A stretch of DNA of 64,000 nt from Candidatus Aminicenans sakinawicola JGI OTU-1 (GCA_000493965.1 AWNV01000006.1:39369-103368); one strand, 5' to 3'. Counted from the first letter of the stretch, positions 24,910-34,302 are shown. The notes: generated by a model not told the origin, from the sequence alone. Numbers and translations: made by a program.

Positions 24910-25286
24910 TAAATATGAACAATAAGACTTCAAATGTACTTTCTAAACAAAAACTCCCACAGGGAGTCAAGATTTCTGTAAAAGCAAGTCGCGCTACCAA
25001 AGCAGAGGAAATTTTTATTCTAGATTTGAGTAGGATATCTTCTTTTACTGATTTTTTTGTTATTATGAACGGCAATTCCAGCAGGCAGAACATCGCGCTT
25101 TACGAAAATATTGAACACGAATTAAAAAAGAAAAAAATCAGGCCCCTGAGCATAGAAGGAAGGAAAAATGCCGAATGGATATTAATGGACTACGGAGATT
25201 TTATTATCCATATTTTTTCCAAGAAAGCACGTGAATATTATTCACTGGAAAAATTATGGGGCGATGCACCAAAAACCTCTTATTGA
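24906..25286 (+). CDS. rsfS: Ribosomal silencing factor RsfS (Iojap family)
   Basis: Binds uL14 of the large subunit and blocks subunit joining under starvation. The core FFVIMNGNSSRQNIALYENI and WILMDYGDFIIHIFS is typical. A GTG at 24906 overlaps the nadD stop; an in-frame ATG at 24915 is an equally good start. The obg-nadD-rsfS order is widely conserved. Confidence 0.9.
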   Translation: MINMNNKTSNVLSKQKLPQGVKISVKASRATKAEEIFILDLSRISSFTDFFVIMNGNSSRQNIALYENIEHELKKKKIRPLSIEGRKNAEWILMDYGDFIIHIFSKKAREYYSLEKLWGDAPKTSY

Positions 25287-25287
25287 T

Positions 25288-25307
25288 AGCTTGGTCTGGA
25301 CCAGGCT
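25288..25307 (+). terminator. Hairpin after rsfS
   Basis: AGCTTGGT-CTGG-ACCAGGCT forms an 8-bp stem (one G-T pair) with a tetraloop, beginning one base after the rsfS stop. Only short T runs follow, so it may be a weak intrinsic terminator. Confidence 0.45.
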
Positions 25308-25334
25308 GGCTAAATAAATATTTTCAAAAAATTG

Positions 25335-25363
25335 TTGACATTTCTTTCTCTAAATATTATTTT
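25335..25363 (+). promoter_or_regulatory. Candidate promoter of the dksA-comF unit
   Basis: TTGACA (25335-25340), a 17-base spacer and TATTTT (25358-25363), about 108 bases ahead of the dksA-like start. It follows the rsfS hairpin, so a new transcript probably begins here. Confidence 0.5.
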
Positions 25364-25470
25364 TTATTAACAAAATTTACAAAACATAAGGATCTGAAAG
25401 TAATTTTATTTAGTGAATGGCTTTTTACATAAGAAGAAGGAAGACAATACTCTAATTAGGGGGAAAAATC

Positions 25471-25824
25471 TTGGATAAAAGAGAGAAAGAAAAATACAAA
25501 AAAATACTTTTAGAAAAGAAAGAAGAGATAAAAAATAAGTTGAGTGAATTTTACAGCGAAAGCAAAGAACTTGAGACAGGAATTGCACAGGATGTCGCTG
25601 ACAAAGCCGAAAGTTCCTACACCAAAGAATTTCTTTTGAGCCTTTCCAATAAAGATCGAAATCAGCTTCTCATGGTAGACGATGCTCTCAAAAGGATTGA
25701 AAAAAATACCTTCGGGCTTTGCCAGAGGTGTAATAAAAAAATCAATGAAAAAAGATTGAATGTTATTCCATGGACACCTTATTGTATTAAGTGCCAAGAA
25801 AAGGAAGAGGAAGAATCATTTTGA
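25471..25824 (+). CDS. DksA/TraR-family zinc-finger protein
   Basis: A 117-aa protein with a charged coiled-coil first half, a DxxDxA element (DVADKA, 41-46) like the coil tip of DksA, and a C4 zinc finger C84-x2-C87-x17-C105-x2-C108. Such proteins enter the RNA polymerase secondary channel and modulate rRNA and amino-acid promoters with ppGpp. The TTG start is supported by the strong ribosome site AGGGGG seven bases upstream. It overlaps comF by four bases if comF starts at 25821. Confidence 0.85.
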   Translation: MDKREKEKYKKILLEKKEEIKNKLSEFYSESKELETGIAQDVADKAESSYTKEFLLSLSNKDRNQLLMVDDALKRIEKNTFGLCQRCNKKINEKRLNVIPWTPYCIKCQEKEEEESF

Positions 25825-26564
25825 CTTACTCTTTTCACAAAGATATTTCGACTTTCTTAAAATTAGCCGAGCTTACATTTTTCCCATCTTTCTGCCAGAT
25901 ATGCTCCTCCTTGCTTGAATTCCCCCACGAAAAAATAGTTTGCAATTCATGCTGGGAAAGCCTAAAAGTTCACATGGCTGCATATTGTTTATGCTGTGGA
26001 CGTTTTTTTGAGAGTTCAACAGAGCTTCATCTCTGCGGGCTGTGCTTACATAAAATCCCTCATTTTTCCTGTCACCGTTCTTGCGGCCGATATGAGGGGA
26101 AGTTGAAAGATATAATCCTATTATATAAATACCGGAAGCTGCACATTCTGGGTAAAGGACTGGCCCAATTCGCCTATCAAACTTTAGGCAATGAGGAAGC
26201 AATATGGTGGGGTATTGACGCTATAATTCCTGTTCCACTTCATCCAAAAAGAAAAAAACAAAGGGGATTTAACCAGGCTCAAATAATCGCTAGGGAACTG
26301 GCAAGACTCAAAAAAACAGTAGTGATTGAACGAGTATTGATTAAATTAAAAAATGTTCCACCTCAAACTTCTCTTGCAGCAGAAGAAAGAAAAAAGAATG
26401 TCAAAGGAATTTATAAAGTTTCAAAACCGGAACAAATTAAAGGAAAAATTGTTCTATTAGTCGACGATGTATTTACTACAGGATCTACAATCTATGAATG
26501 CAGCTCAGTCCTGAGGAAGGCAGGAGCAAAGGATGTCAGAGCTCTTACTATTGCCCAGGCTTAG
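25821..26564 (+). CDS. ComF-family phosphoribosyltransferase-like protein
   Basis: ComFC-type protein linked to DNA uptake. The N-terminal zinc-binding cysteines are CQIC, CNSC, CLCC and CGLC. The phosphoribosyltransferase fold has the PRPP loop VLLVDDVFTTGST near the C-terminus. A TTG at 25821 sharing four bases with the dksA stop, with GGAAGAGGAAG upstream, is more likely than the ATG at 25791 that would overlap dksA by 34 bases. With dprA and a comEA-like gene it is one of three competence-type genes here. The 3' end overlaps rsmI by four bases. Confidence 0.82.
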   Translation: MTYSFHKDISTFLKLAELTFFPSFCQICSSLLEFPHEKIVCNSCWESLKVHMAAYCLCCGRFFESSTELHLCGLCLHKIPHFSCHRSCGRYEGKLKDIILLYKYRKLHILGKGLAQFAYQTLGNEEAIWWGIDAIIPVPLHPKRKKQRGFNQAQIIARELARLKKTVVIERVLIKLKNVPPQTSLAAEERKKNVKGIYKVSKPEQIKGKIVLLVDDVFTTGSTIYECSSVLRKAGAKDVRALTIAQA

Positions 26565-27259
26565 CTTGGCCCAATAAGGATTGTTACTTCCCCCTTTACG
26601 GTTCTAGCTGCAAGTTTATTTATCAGCTCATCAGGCGTCCCTCTCAGGAATTCTTCATAGATCTTTGTTATTTCCCTTGCAATAACAACCTGTCTTTCAG
26701 CGAATGTTTCCCTGGTAATTTCAAGAAAAGCAAGAAGCTTTCTAGCCGGAAGATAAAAAACAAGAGTCGCTGTTTCATTTTTAAGAGAATCCAAAAGCTT
26801 TTTTACTGCCGCCTTTTTAGGAGGGGCAAATCCTAAAAACAGGAATCTATTAGTAGGAAGTCCGGCAGCAGAAAGAGCGGTTGTTACTACCGAAGGACCT
26901 GGAATAGGCACTATTTCTATACCTGATGCTATGGCCTCTTTTATAAGTAAAAAGCCTGGATCTGAGATCCCGGGAGTTCCTGCATCCGAGACCAGAGCCA
27001 CGTCTTTACCTCCCTTAAGCAGATTGATAATCAAGGGAATTTTTTGTCTTTCTCTAGGTTGAAAATAACTAATAAGCTTTTTTTTAAATTTATACCTATT
27101 TAAAAGCTTAATGGTTTGCCGTGTATCTTCACATGCTATAAAAGAAACATTCTTTAAAATTCTTAGCGCTCTAAAAGTTAAATCTTCCAGGTTCCCTATA
27201 GGAGTAGCAACAATATAGAGTTTGCCACAAGATTTTTGGCCAAAGTTTCCCTCTTGCAT
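26561..27259 (-). CDS. rsmI: 16S rRNA 2'-O-ribose methyltransferase RsmI
   Basis: Methylates C1402 of 16S rRNA at the decoding site. It has the tetrapyrrole-methylase fold with YIVATPIGNLEDLT (15-28), ACEDTRQT, LVSDAGTPGISDPG and PIPGPSVVTTALSAAGLPT. At 232 aa it lacks the roughly 50-residue C-terminal helical domain found in the E. coli enzyme, a short form seen in several lineages. Downstream of nadE by three bases. Confidence 0.92.
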   Translation of the reverse strand: MQEGNFGQKSCGKLYIVATPIGNLEDLTFRALRILKNVSFIACEDTRQTIKLLNRYKFKKKLISYFQPRERQKIPLIINLLKGGKDVALVSDAGTPGISDPGFLLIKEAIASGIEIVPIPGPSVVTTALSAAGLPTNRFLFLGFAPPKKAAVKKLLDSLKNETATLVFYLPARKLLAFLEITRETFAERQVVIAREITKIYEEFLRGTPDELINKLAARTVKGEVTILIGPS

Positions 27260-27262
27260 GGC

Positions 27263-28075
27263 TCATTTATCCCAGTCATAAGGGAAAAGAAAGTCATGTC
27301 CAATCGTTCGCTCTGATAATTTAGGAATAGGAGGAAGTTTCCTTTTAAATTCAGAATTTTTTATCATTTTGATAATCTTTTCAACATCATCTTTATTAAA
27401 TCCTGAGGTAACAATCTCTTCTTTTGTTATTCTTTTGTCAACAAGCTGAAAGAGGATCTTATCAATTTTGTCATAAGTAAGCCCGAGTTCTTTTTCGTCT
27501 GTTTGTCCATTCCATAAGCCGGCGGTTGGCTCTTTTTTAAGGATTCTTTGCGGAATCCCAAGATAGAGGGCAAACTGCCGAATTTGCGTCTTGAACAAGT
27601 CACCCAAAGGATTAATCGCACAGGCTGTGTCTCCGTGGATTGTTCCATATCCCAAGAGCAGCTCTGTTTTATTGCTTGTGCCTAAGATCAATGCTTTTTC
27701 TCTAGCAGAAAAGTCATAAAGAATAGACATTCTTTCCCTTGCCATCTTGTTTCCTTTTAAGACTCTGTTATCAGTAGGATACCTAGCAAAATATGAATCG
27801 ACCATAGGAGAGATATCAATCGTTTTTGAATGGACGCCCAACAACTGGACCAGTTCTCTGGCATCCTTGACATCCTCAAAGAAGGAATCCCCGCAAGGCA
27901 TGATCATAGCAATAACATTTTTTGGCTCTAATGCTTTTGCTGCGATGACTGCACATACAGAAGAATCAAGCCCTCCTGAAAGACCCAGGATTCCCTTTTT
28001 ATAATTGAATCTGGATAATTCTTCCTGTATAAACTTTATAAGGATTTTTTCAACAAACGCTTCATTAATCTTCAT
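27263..28075 (-). CDS. nadE: NH3-dependent NAD+ synthetase
   Basis: Amidates deamido-NAD to NAD+. The ATP pyrophosphatase loop LGLSGGLDSS lies at 31-39, GTSNKTELLLGYGTIHGD and the C-terminal KLSERTIGHDFLFPYD fit the ammonia-dependent class, and no glutaminase domain is attached (270 aa). Start ATG 28075. In an operon with rsmI. Confidence 0.92.
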   Translation of the reverse strand: MKINEAFVEKILIKFIQEELSRFNYKKGILGLSGGLDSSVCAVIAAKALEPKNVIAMIMPCGDSFFEDVKDARELVQLLGVHSKTIDISPMVDSYFARYPTDNRVLKGNKMARERMSILYDFSAREKALILGTSNKTELLLGYGTIHGDTACAINPLGDLFKTQIRQFALYLGIPQRILKKEPTAGLWNGQTDEKELGLTYDKIDKILFQLVDKRITKEEIVTSGFNKDDVEKIIKMIKNSEFKRKLPPIPKLSERTIGHDFLFPYDWDK

Positions 28076-28212
28076 GATTTAAAAAATTATCACAAATTTT
28101 AATACTTTGCAATTCTGTCATTTAGAATTAAAATAAGAACAAGGAATTGAAAATTTATTTAAGTTTGTAATATATTTAATAGTGGAATAACATAACATTA
28201 AAAATTAATCAT

Positions 28213-29637
28213 ATGGAACATATCGCCTGGTACCTCAAAAATATTTACTCCCAAAATAAAATGGGTCAACTCACATTCCGGCACGAAAAGACTATTAAAC
28301 ACGTATTTTTTCAAGATGGGTACTTGATCTTTGCAAAAACAAACAAGCAAGAAGAATTACTGGGAGAAGTCCTCTTTAAATTAGGGAAGCTTTCAGATGA
28401 AGCTTTTACTCGAATTGATGATTACATCGAACCGCAGAAAAATATTGGACGGAGCCTAGTTGAAGATCATTTGATATCCAAAGAGGATCTACGAGAGGGC
28501 TTGATCTATCAAATGAGAGAAATAATTCTAAATACTTTCTCCGAATTTGAGGGAAACTTCAAATTTCAAGAGAAAGAGGTCTCTATTGAACAGGAATTTG
28601 AAGTAAGAATTGGCATTCCCGCTTTAATCGAGGATGGAATAAGGCGAATGAAATATGACCCTCACCTGAAGATGTTTATGGGGAAAAAGACTTTTTTTTG
28701 TAAGTCAAAGAGTTTTTTTTACCGCTTAACAGAAGAAGAAAAGGAAATATTAGAAATAATTAAAGAAAATTCTACTCCTGAGGCCATTCTACATTCGTCT
28801 GGCTTAAATCCTGAGTTTTTCTGGAAAAGCCTTTATCTCTTTTATTGCCTGGATCTGATTGATGTTCCAACTGACGAAAAGAAAGCAACTTCTGACATAC
28901 CTGAAGCCAAAAAATCGCAAAAAGAACTGGATGACTTGATTGCATTTCACAGTAGGCTCCATAATATGAATTATTACGAGATATTAGATATTCCACGCAT
29001 AGCATCACCAAGCGAGTTAAAAACCGCTTATTTTAATTTGGCTCGTAAGTATCACCCTGATCTCTTTGACCGAGATCTTCCATCTGAAACAAAAGATATA
29101 ATATCAAACATTTTTGACAAAATTACTAAAGCTTACAGCACGCTTAATGATCCTATTATGAGAAGGGAATATAATGAAAAGGAAAATATTCCAAGCGGAA
29201 ATGGAAGAAAAGGTTCAAAAGAGGGAGCAAATGTAAAGTTTCTAAAAGCAAAGACATTTTATAACAAAGGTAAATACGAAGAGGCCCGGTTTCTGTTAAA
29301 GGAAGCAGTAAAATTGAATAAGGATAAGGCAAATTATTATTTGCTTCTTGCCCTGGCAGAATCGAAGATTCCCTCATATGTAAAGAATGCCGAGCAGAAC
29401 TTTCTGAAAGCTGCAGAATTAGAACCTTGGAGCGCGGAATCATATATTGGGTTAGGCTTAATGTATAAGAAAGAAGGACTTAAATTTAAGGCAAGTAAGC
29501 AATTTCGAAAAGCTCTGGATATAGAACCGAAGCATCAAATCGCTCTTAAAGAACTTGGTTTAACGGGTAAAGATGGCAAGAAAAAAGGATTAAAAGGAAT
29601 ATTCTCATTCGATTTGTTTGGCAAAAAGAAAAAATAA
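28213..29637 (+). CDS. DUF4388 - DnaJ - TPR fusion protein
   Basis: A 474-aa cytoplasmic protein. Residues about 1-125 form a DUF4388 (PATAN-like) region (MGQLTFRHEKTIKHVFFQDG, GRSLVEDHLISKEDL). A J-domain follows at about 253-322 with the HPD triad at 281-283, so it should stimulate an Hsp70. The C-terminus (about 340-460) holds TPR-like helices (KAKTFYNKGKYEEARFLLKE). DUF4388 occurs with signalling modules in delta-proteobacteria and Acidobacteria-like phyla. Single gene, client and partners unknown. Confidence 0.78.
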   Translation: MEHIAWYLKNIYSQNKMGQLTFRHEKTIKHVFFQDGYLIFAKTNKQEELLGEVLFKLGKLSDEAFTRIDDYIEPQKNIGRSLVEDHLISKEDLREGLIYQMREIILNTFSEFEGNFKFQEKEVSIEQEFEVRIGIPALIEDGIRRMKYDPHLKMFMGKKTFFCKSKSFFYRLTEEEKEILEIIKENSTPEAILHSSGLNPEFFWKSLYLFYCLDLIDVPTDEKKATSDIPEAKKSQKELDDLIAFHSRLHNMNYYEILDIPRIASPSELKTAYFNLARKYHPDLFDRDLPSETKDIISNIFDKITKAYSTLNDPIMRREYNEKENIPSGNGRKGSKEGANVKFLKAKTFYNKGKYEEARFLLKEAVKLNKDKANYYLLLALAESKIPSYVKNAEQNFLKAAELEPWSAESYIGLGLMYKKEGLKFKASKQFRKALDIEPKHQIALKELGLTGKDGKKKGLKGIFSFDLFGKKKK

Positions 29638-29680
29638 TTAAAAACCATTTCGTATATTTATAAGAACTGCCAGGAGTGGT

Positions 29681-31693
29681 TCAAATAAACTTATTTACAA
29701 GCTTCAAAAACTCCAGCTCAGTGAGAATAGTGATCCCAAGTTTTTGAGCACGCAAAAGTTTTGTTCCAGGTGATTCCCCAGCAACTACGTAGGTTGTCTT
29801 AGTACTGACCGAAGCCGATACTCTACCTCCAAGATCCTCGATCATTCTTTTTGTTTCTTCCCTGGTCAGACTGGAAAGTTTCCCTGTAAATACAAATGCT
29901 TGGCCCGCAAGCGGGGCTCCTTTGTTTTTATTCAGTCTTCTGGAATAAAAGTTTATGCCGACTTCTTTCAGTTTATTTACTAGTTCAATATTTTCAGGCT
30001 GTCGAAAAAAGAAAGAAATGCTTTCAGCTACCTTCTGTCCGATATCCTCAATTTTTATAAGCTCCTCTAAAGATGCCTTGCTTAAAGCATCCAAGCTATC
30101 GAAATGTAAGGACAAAGTCCGGGTTGTTCTCTCTCCTGCATACCTGATTCCAATGGCATAAATTAACCTGTCCAGGCCTCTTTGCTTCGATTTTTCAATC
30201 TCGCCCAATAGATTTCTGGAACTCTTCAAACCCATCCTCTCAAGAGCTGTAATATCCTCAAGTCTTAGAGAATAGAGATCAGGAATCATTTCAACCAGCT
30301 TCTTCTCCAGAAGTTGATCAACAAGGGCTTGCCCTAAGTTCTCAATATTCATTGCTCGACGAGAGGAAAAATGGAGAATGGATTGTTTCAATTTCGCCGG
30401 GCAAGAAGGATTTGTGCAGCGGGAAATAGCTTCCCCTTCGGGTTTGAAAGTCGATGAGCTGCAAACAGGACATGTTTTTGGAAAAACAAATTCAACTTCT
30501 TTCCCAGTACGCCTTTCTTTCATTACAGAAACTATCTTTGGAATGACATCTCCGCTCCTTTCGATAAGAACATAATCTCCGATCCGTATATCTTTCCTTT
30601 TAATTTCATCCTCATTATGGAGTGTGGAGCGGCTTATTGTTATTCCCGAGAGTTTAACAGGCTCAAGAACAGCTACAGGAGTGAGTGCTCCTGTTCTTCC
30701 AACCTGAATAATGATGTTCTTTATCCTGGATGTAGCCTGCCTCGCAGGGAACTTAAATGAAATAGCCCATCGAGGAAATTTAGCTGTGCTGCCAAGCAGC
30801 TTTTGCTGTTCAACTGAATTAACTTTCACAACTATCCCATCAATATCATAGTCCAGGCTATCTCTTTGCTCGAGCATCTCTTTATAAAAAGAAACCACTT
30901 CCTCTAAGGACTTACATTTAGAGGAACACGTATTTATTTTGAAGCCAAGCTCTTTCAATTTTTTCAAATTATCCCACTGACTATCCTGCTCGACGCCATC
31001 AATAAAAATAGAGTAAAGAAATATGTCTAACTTACGGATCGCTACTTCTTTTGGGTCTAGAAGCCTAATAGAGCCAGCAGCAGCATTCCTGGGGTTGGCA
31101 AAAAGTGTGACCCCATTTTTTTCTCTTTCCTTGTTTATTCTTTTAAAAGAACTGAAAGGCAAATAGATTTCCCCCCTGATTTCTACTGCCTTATTGGAAT
31201 TTATTGAGAGAGGAAGGCTTCTGATAGTCTTGACGTTTGCAGTAACATCATCACCCTGATAACCGTCTCCTCTTGTTATTGCCCGATCAAATTTCCCATC
31301 ATGATATATTATTGAAATACCTAACCCATCTATCTTCAATTCCGCGACATATTCAATTTTTCTTGCTGGAAAAACTTTTCTTATTCTCTCTTCAAATTCA
31401 ACTAATTCATCAATGCTATAACAGTTGTCCAGACTAAGCATAGGAGTTCTGTGCCTGACAGATGCAAATCCTTCGAGAGCTTCTTCCCCCACTCTCTGGG
31501 TTGGGGAATCTGGAGAAATTAACTCTGGAAACTGTTTCTCCAATTTCTCCAGTCTTTTAACGAGAAGGTCAAATTCGTAGTCAGAAATCTGGGGGTTGTT
31601 ATCAACGTAGTATTTTTTTTCGTGGCATACAATCTTTTCTCTCAGATCCTTGATTTTTTGTTCAGCTTGCCTGAGAGAAATACTTTTCCCCAT
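29681..31693 (-). CDS. ligA: NAD+-dependent DNA ligase
   Basis: Seals nicks using NAD+. Starting at ATG 31693 the protein has 670 aa; this start is preferred over GTG 31714 because AGGGGAG lies seven bases ahead of it. The adenylated lysine is in AELKIDG (about residue 120), followed by RGDGYQGDDVT, a four-cysteine zinc finger (CPVCSSS...CTNPSCPAK), helix-hairpin-helix repeats and a C-terminal BRCT domain (AFVFTGKLSSLTREE). It follows the TPR protein gene by 46 bases on the same strand. Confidence 0.96.
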   Translation of the reverse strand: MGKSISLRQAEQKIKDLREKIVCHEKKYYVDNNPQISDYEFDLLVKRLEKLEKQFPELISPDSPTQRVGEEALEGFASVRHRTPMLSLDNCYSIDELVEFEERIRKVFPARKIEYVAELKIDGLGISIIYHDGKFDRAITRGDGYQGDDVTANVKTIRSLPLSINSNKAVEIRGEIYLPFSSFKRINKEREKNGVTLFANPRNAAAGSIRLLDPKEVAIRKLDIFLYSIFIDGVEQDSQWDNLKKLKELGFKINTCSSKCKSLEEVVSFYKEMLEQRDSLDYDIDGIVVKVNSVEQQKLLGSTAKFPRWAISFKFPARQATSRIKNIIIQVGRTGALTPVAVLEPVKLSGITISRSTLHNEDEIKRKDIRIGDYVLIERSGDVIPKIVSVMKERRTGKEVEFVFPKTCPVCSSSTFKPEGEAISRCTNPSCPAKLKQSILHFSSRRAMNIENLGQALVDQLLEKKLVEMIPDLYSLRLEDITALERMGLKSSRNLLGEIEKSKQRGLDRLIYAIGIRYAGERTTRTLSLHFDSLDALSKASLEELIKIEDIGQKVAESISFFFRQPENIELVNKLKEVGINFYSRRLNKNKGAPLAGQAFVFTGKLSSLTREETKRMIEDLGGRVSASVSTKTTYVVAGESPGTKLLRAQKLGITILTELEFLKLVNKFI

Positions 31694-31739
31694 CAACTTC
31701 TCCCCTGGTTTCACAGCAAACAGGATAAGATCTTTTTTA

Positions 31740-32921
31740 TTAAATACCTAATCTTTGCTTTGTCTGTTCGATAATCGAATTGAATTTGTCCAGGATGACT
31801 TTTTGCTCTACCTGTAGCTTTTCAATTGCTTTGTGTTCTGATTCGATTTGCTTAAGCATGCTTTCCATCTCTTTTTTTTCGTCATCAGACAGGTCTTCTT
31901 CATCTTTATCGCCGAATCTTTTATTAAAAGAATTAGTAAGTTCTTCTATTTTCTTGTTTTTTTCACTAATCTGTTTGACTTTTTCGTTGTATTCTTTGTT
32001 TTTATTGAAGTATATGCCTTCAGCCAGCTTCATGGCCTTTTCAGAATGAGAGGCAGATAAGAAACTCGCCTCAAGCAAGTATCTCATTGCCTCGTCAGCA
32101 ACAGATGAATTTGATTTTACTTTCTCGGCTAAAATGATCCCGATGTTGTAAGCCAGTTCCCCGTTTTTTTGCTTCGTATAGGCTTCTTTATAATACTTAA
32201 GAGCCAAGTCCTTTTTCCCGCATCTATGAAGGCTTTTTGCATAGTATGTGCAGCTTGCAAAATCATTTAAAGCCTCGTATGAGATCTTAAATGCTTTTTC
32301 TGCATTACTGTAGGATTTTCTGTCGTAAAGAAATTTTCCTGTTTTTCTTAAGCTGACTGCGATCTGTTTATTCTTTAAAATATTATAGGAACTTATATAC
32401 GAATTCACTGCGCCTTCTAAATCTTCTGTTTTTTCAAGGATCTGGCCGTGTACAAAATAACCAGCCCCAATAAGCTGATTCCATTGAACCGTATTGGATG
32501 ACCCGAGATTTTTATTCTTATTATCTTTTGCAATTTGAATTGCCTTCATGGCATATTTATTTGCCTTCTCCAGATTCTGACCAAGTTGACAATAAATACT
32601 AGAAACGGCAACAAGAATCTGGTAGTTTATTATGTCATCCAACCCACCTAAGGCCAAGGCTTTTTCTCCATACTGAATGGATTCGCTTGCAGTCTTTCCA
32701 CTGTAAGGAAGAAGACATAGTTGGGCATAGGCATAATTCTCATTTTGGATCCCTTTACCTGCATATTTTGCAATAAAGTCTTTAAGGAGACGGTATTTTT
32801 GGGCTGGGTCTTTGGTTGTCACAGCTTTAACATAAGCATCATTTGCCGAAATATCTTGAGAATATAAAGAAGCAAGGACAACAACAATAAGCATGAAGGA
32901 AGTCAGGACTATTTTTTTCAT
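31740..32921 (-). CDS. Secreted TPR protein with C-terminal coiled coil
   Basis: A 393-aa protein with signal peptide (MKKIVLTSFMLIVVVLASLYS), several TPR-like helical pairs (for example YNAEKAFKISYEALN, LALKYYKEAYTKQKNGELAYNIGIILAEK) and a charged coiled-coil tail from about 305. Probably periplasmic scaffold or assembly factor. Start ATG with gagaggtcg upstream. No specific family recognised. Confidence 0.65.
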   Translation of the reverse strand: MKKIVLTSFMLIVVVLASLYSQDISANDAYVKAVTTKDPAQKYRLLKDFIAKYAGKGIQNENYAYAQLCLLPYSGKTASESIQYGEKALALGGLDDIINYQILVAVSSIYCQLGQNLEKANKYAMKAIQIAKDNKNKNLGSSNTVQWNQLIGAGYFVHGQILEKTEDLEGAVNSYISSYNILKNKQIAVSLRKTGKFLYDRKSYSNAEKAFKISYEALNDFASCTYYAKSLHRCGKKDLALKYYKEAYTKQKNGELAYNIGIILAEKVKSNSSVADEAMRYLLEASFLSASHSEKAMKLAEGIYFNKNKEYNEKVKQISEKNKKIEELTNSFNKRFGDKDEEDLSDDEKKEMESMLKQIESEHKAIEKLQVEQKVILDKFNSIIEQTKQRLGI

Positions 32922-33357
32922 ATTCGACCTCTCATTGGAATTTTTTGCATAATATCGCGCTCAAATTAAAATGTCAATATTAAGACACAATAAGCAATAT
33001 ACATATATATTAGCAAACAATGTGCCAAATCTAAAGTCTTTTTAGTTATTTTGAATAATCCAAGTGGACGCAAGTTATTCATAAAGAATGCCGATAATAG
33101 ATTTGTATAAGATGAAGTTGTGGTCCTTCACCACGAATGCGCTGTAACGCAGCAGATGCAGTAAGATCGGCTCGCCCGAAAGGTAAAAATTGCTGATAAT
33201 AGATTTAAACTTTATTATAGAGAAGGTTTAAGATAAGGTAGTTATGAGGATTTCTTGGAGAACGGTTATAGCTGGTTTTAATTATTATAATTTATCAGCA
33301 ATTTTTATGAATAAGCCAGGTTTAGACATTTATCTCAATATCATATAAAATTAGATA
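32922..33357 (-). repeat. Composite repeat, inverted and chimeric copy, filling the ligA/murB gap
   Basis: Unit A is intact at 33185-33306, 122 bp with the same 15-bp inverted ends as at 20284-20405 but in the opposite orientation. Unit B (about 33115-33184) is recognisable from TTACAGCGCATTCGTGGTGA (minus strand) but breaks off after ACCACAACTTCAT and continues as a second A right end (about 33084-33110, AATCTATTATCGGCATTC), so the copy is a recombinant. Bases 32922-33059 show nothing beyond A+T-rich sequence. No gene fits in this interval. Confidence 0.7.
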
Positions 33358-34302
33358 GTGAGTTCTGATAGAAAATATTTTTCCCTTCATTTTTCAGACA
33401 AGGTCGGTAAATCCCTGGAACTATCTGTTCCTCTTCGAGAACATTCCAACTTCAGGATTGGAGGAAACGCAGATTTTTTCTTCAAAGCATCTTCACACAA
33501 ACAAATAGTAGAGGCTGTACATCTGGCCAAAAAATGTTCTATCCCGTATTATATTATTGGAGGGGGGTATAATCTCTTATTTGATGACATGGGCTTCCGG
33601 GGTTTAATCATTAAAAACTGCGTGAAAAGTATCAGCCGGAGGCAAAGAGAGGAAATTGAAGTCTCCTCCGGAACATCCCTTCAGGATTTACTTCTTTTTT
33701 GCTTTGAAGAAGGAATGGGCGGTTTAGAATTCCTGGCAGGAATACCAGGAACTGTCGGAGGAGCTGTTTTTGGCAATGCAGGGGCTTTTAACCAGGAAAT
33801 CGGGGCCTTTTTAAAGGAAGCCTTGATTCTTGATGATAAAGGAAATGAGACAGAAGTTGACAGGGAATATTTTGACTTTAAATACCGATGGAGCTTCCTG
33901 AAGAAAAAACACACTGTGCTTTTAAGGATTGTTTTAAGCCTTCAAGAGAAGGACAAAGATAATATAAAAAGCATGATCGAAAACAACCTTGAGAAAAGGA
34001 AAAGAAAGCACCCGCCTGCGGATACAGCATGTGCAGGAAGTTATTTTAAGAATCTTGTACTTCCCAGCGGTAAAAAAGTGCCCGCTGCCTTTTATTTAGA
34101 CCAAGTTGGAGCAAAAAAACTCCAAGTTGGAGGGGCAGCCGTCTATCCTGGCCACGCCAATTTTATCATTAACCGGGAGAATGCTTCTGCCCGGGATGTT
34201 CTTAACCTGGCTTCTAAACTTAAAAGGAAGGTGAAAAAAAATTTTGGGATTGATCTCAAAGAGGAAGTCCTTTTTCTCCCAGCAGTGCTTCCAAATCCTT
34301 AA
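33358..34302 (+). CDS. murB: UDP-N-acetylenolpyruvoylglucosamine reductase
   Basis: FAD enzyme that reduces the enolpyruvyl group to make UDP-MurNAc. Motifs are NFRIGGNADFF, the FAD-binding IIGGGYNLLF and AGIPGTVGGAVFGNAGAF, the catalytic serine in CAGSYFKN and the C-terminal Glu in LKEEVLFL. At 314 aa with NxxKNF near the end it fits a type II-like short form. GTG start at 33358; upstream spacing offers no clear ribosome site. Its 3' end overlaps the convergent DUF2520 gene by 47 bases. Confidence 0.93.
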   Translation: MSSDRKYFSLHFSDKVGKSLELSVPLREHSNFRIGGNADFFFKASSHKQIVEAVHLAKKCSIPYYIIGGGYNLLFDDMGFRGLIIKNCVKSISRRQREEIEVSSGTSLQDLLLFCFEEGMGGLEFLAGIPGTVGGAVFGNAGAFNQEIGAFLKEALILDDKGNETEVDREYFDFKYRWSFLKKKHTVLLRIVLSLQEKDKDNIKSMIENNLEKRKRKHPPADTACAGSYFKNLVLPSGKKVPAAFYLDQVGAKKLQVGGAAVYPGHANFIINRENASARDVLNLASKLKRKVKKNFGIDLKEEVLFLPAVLPNP

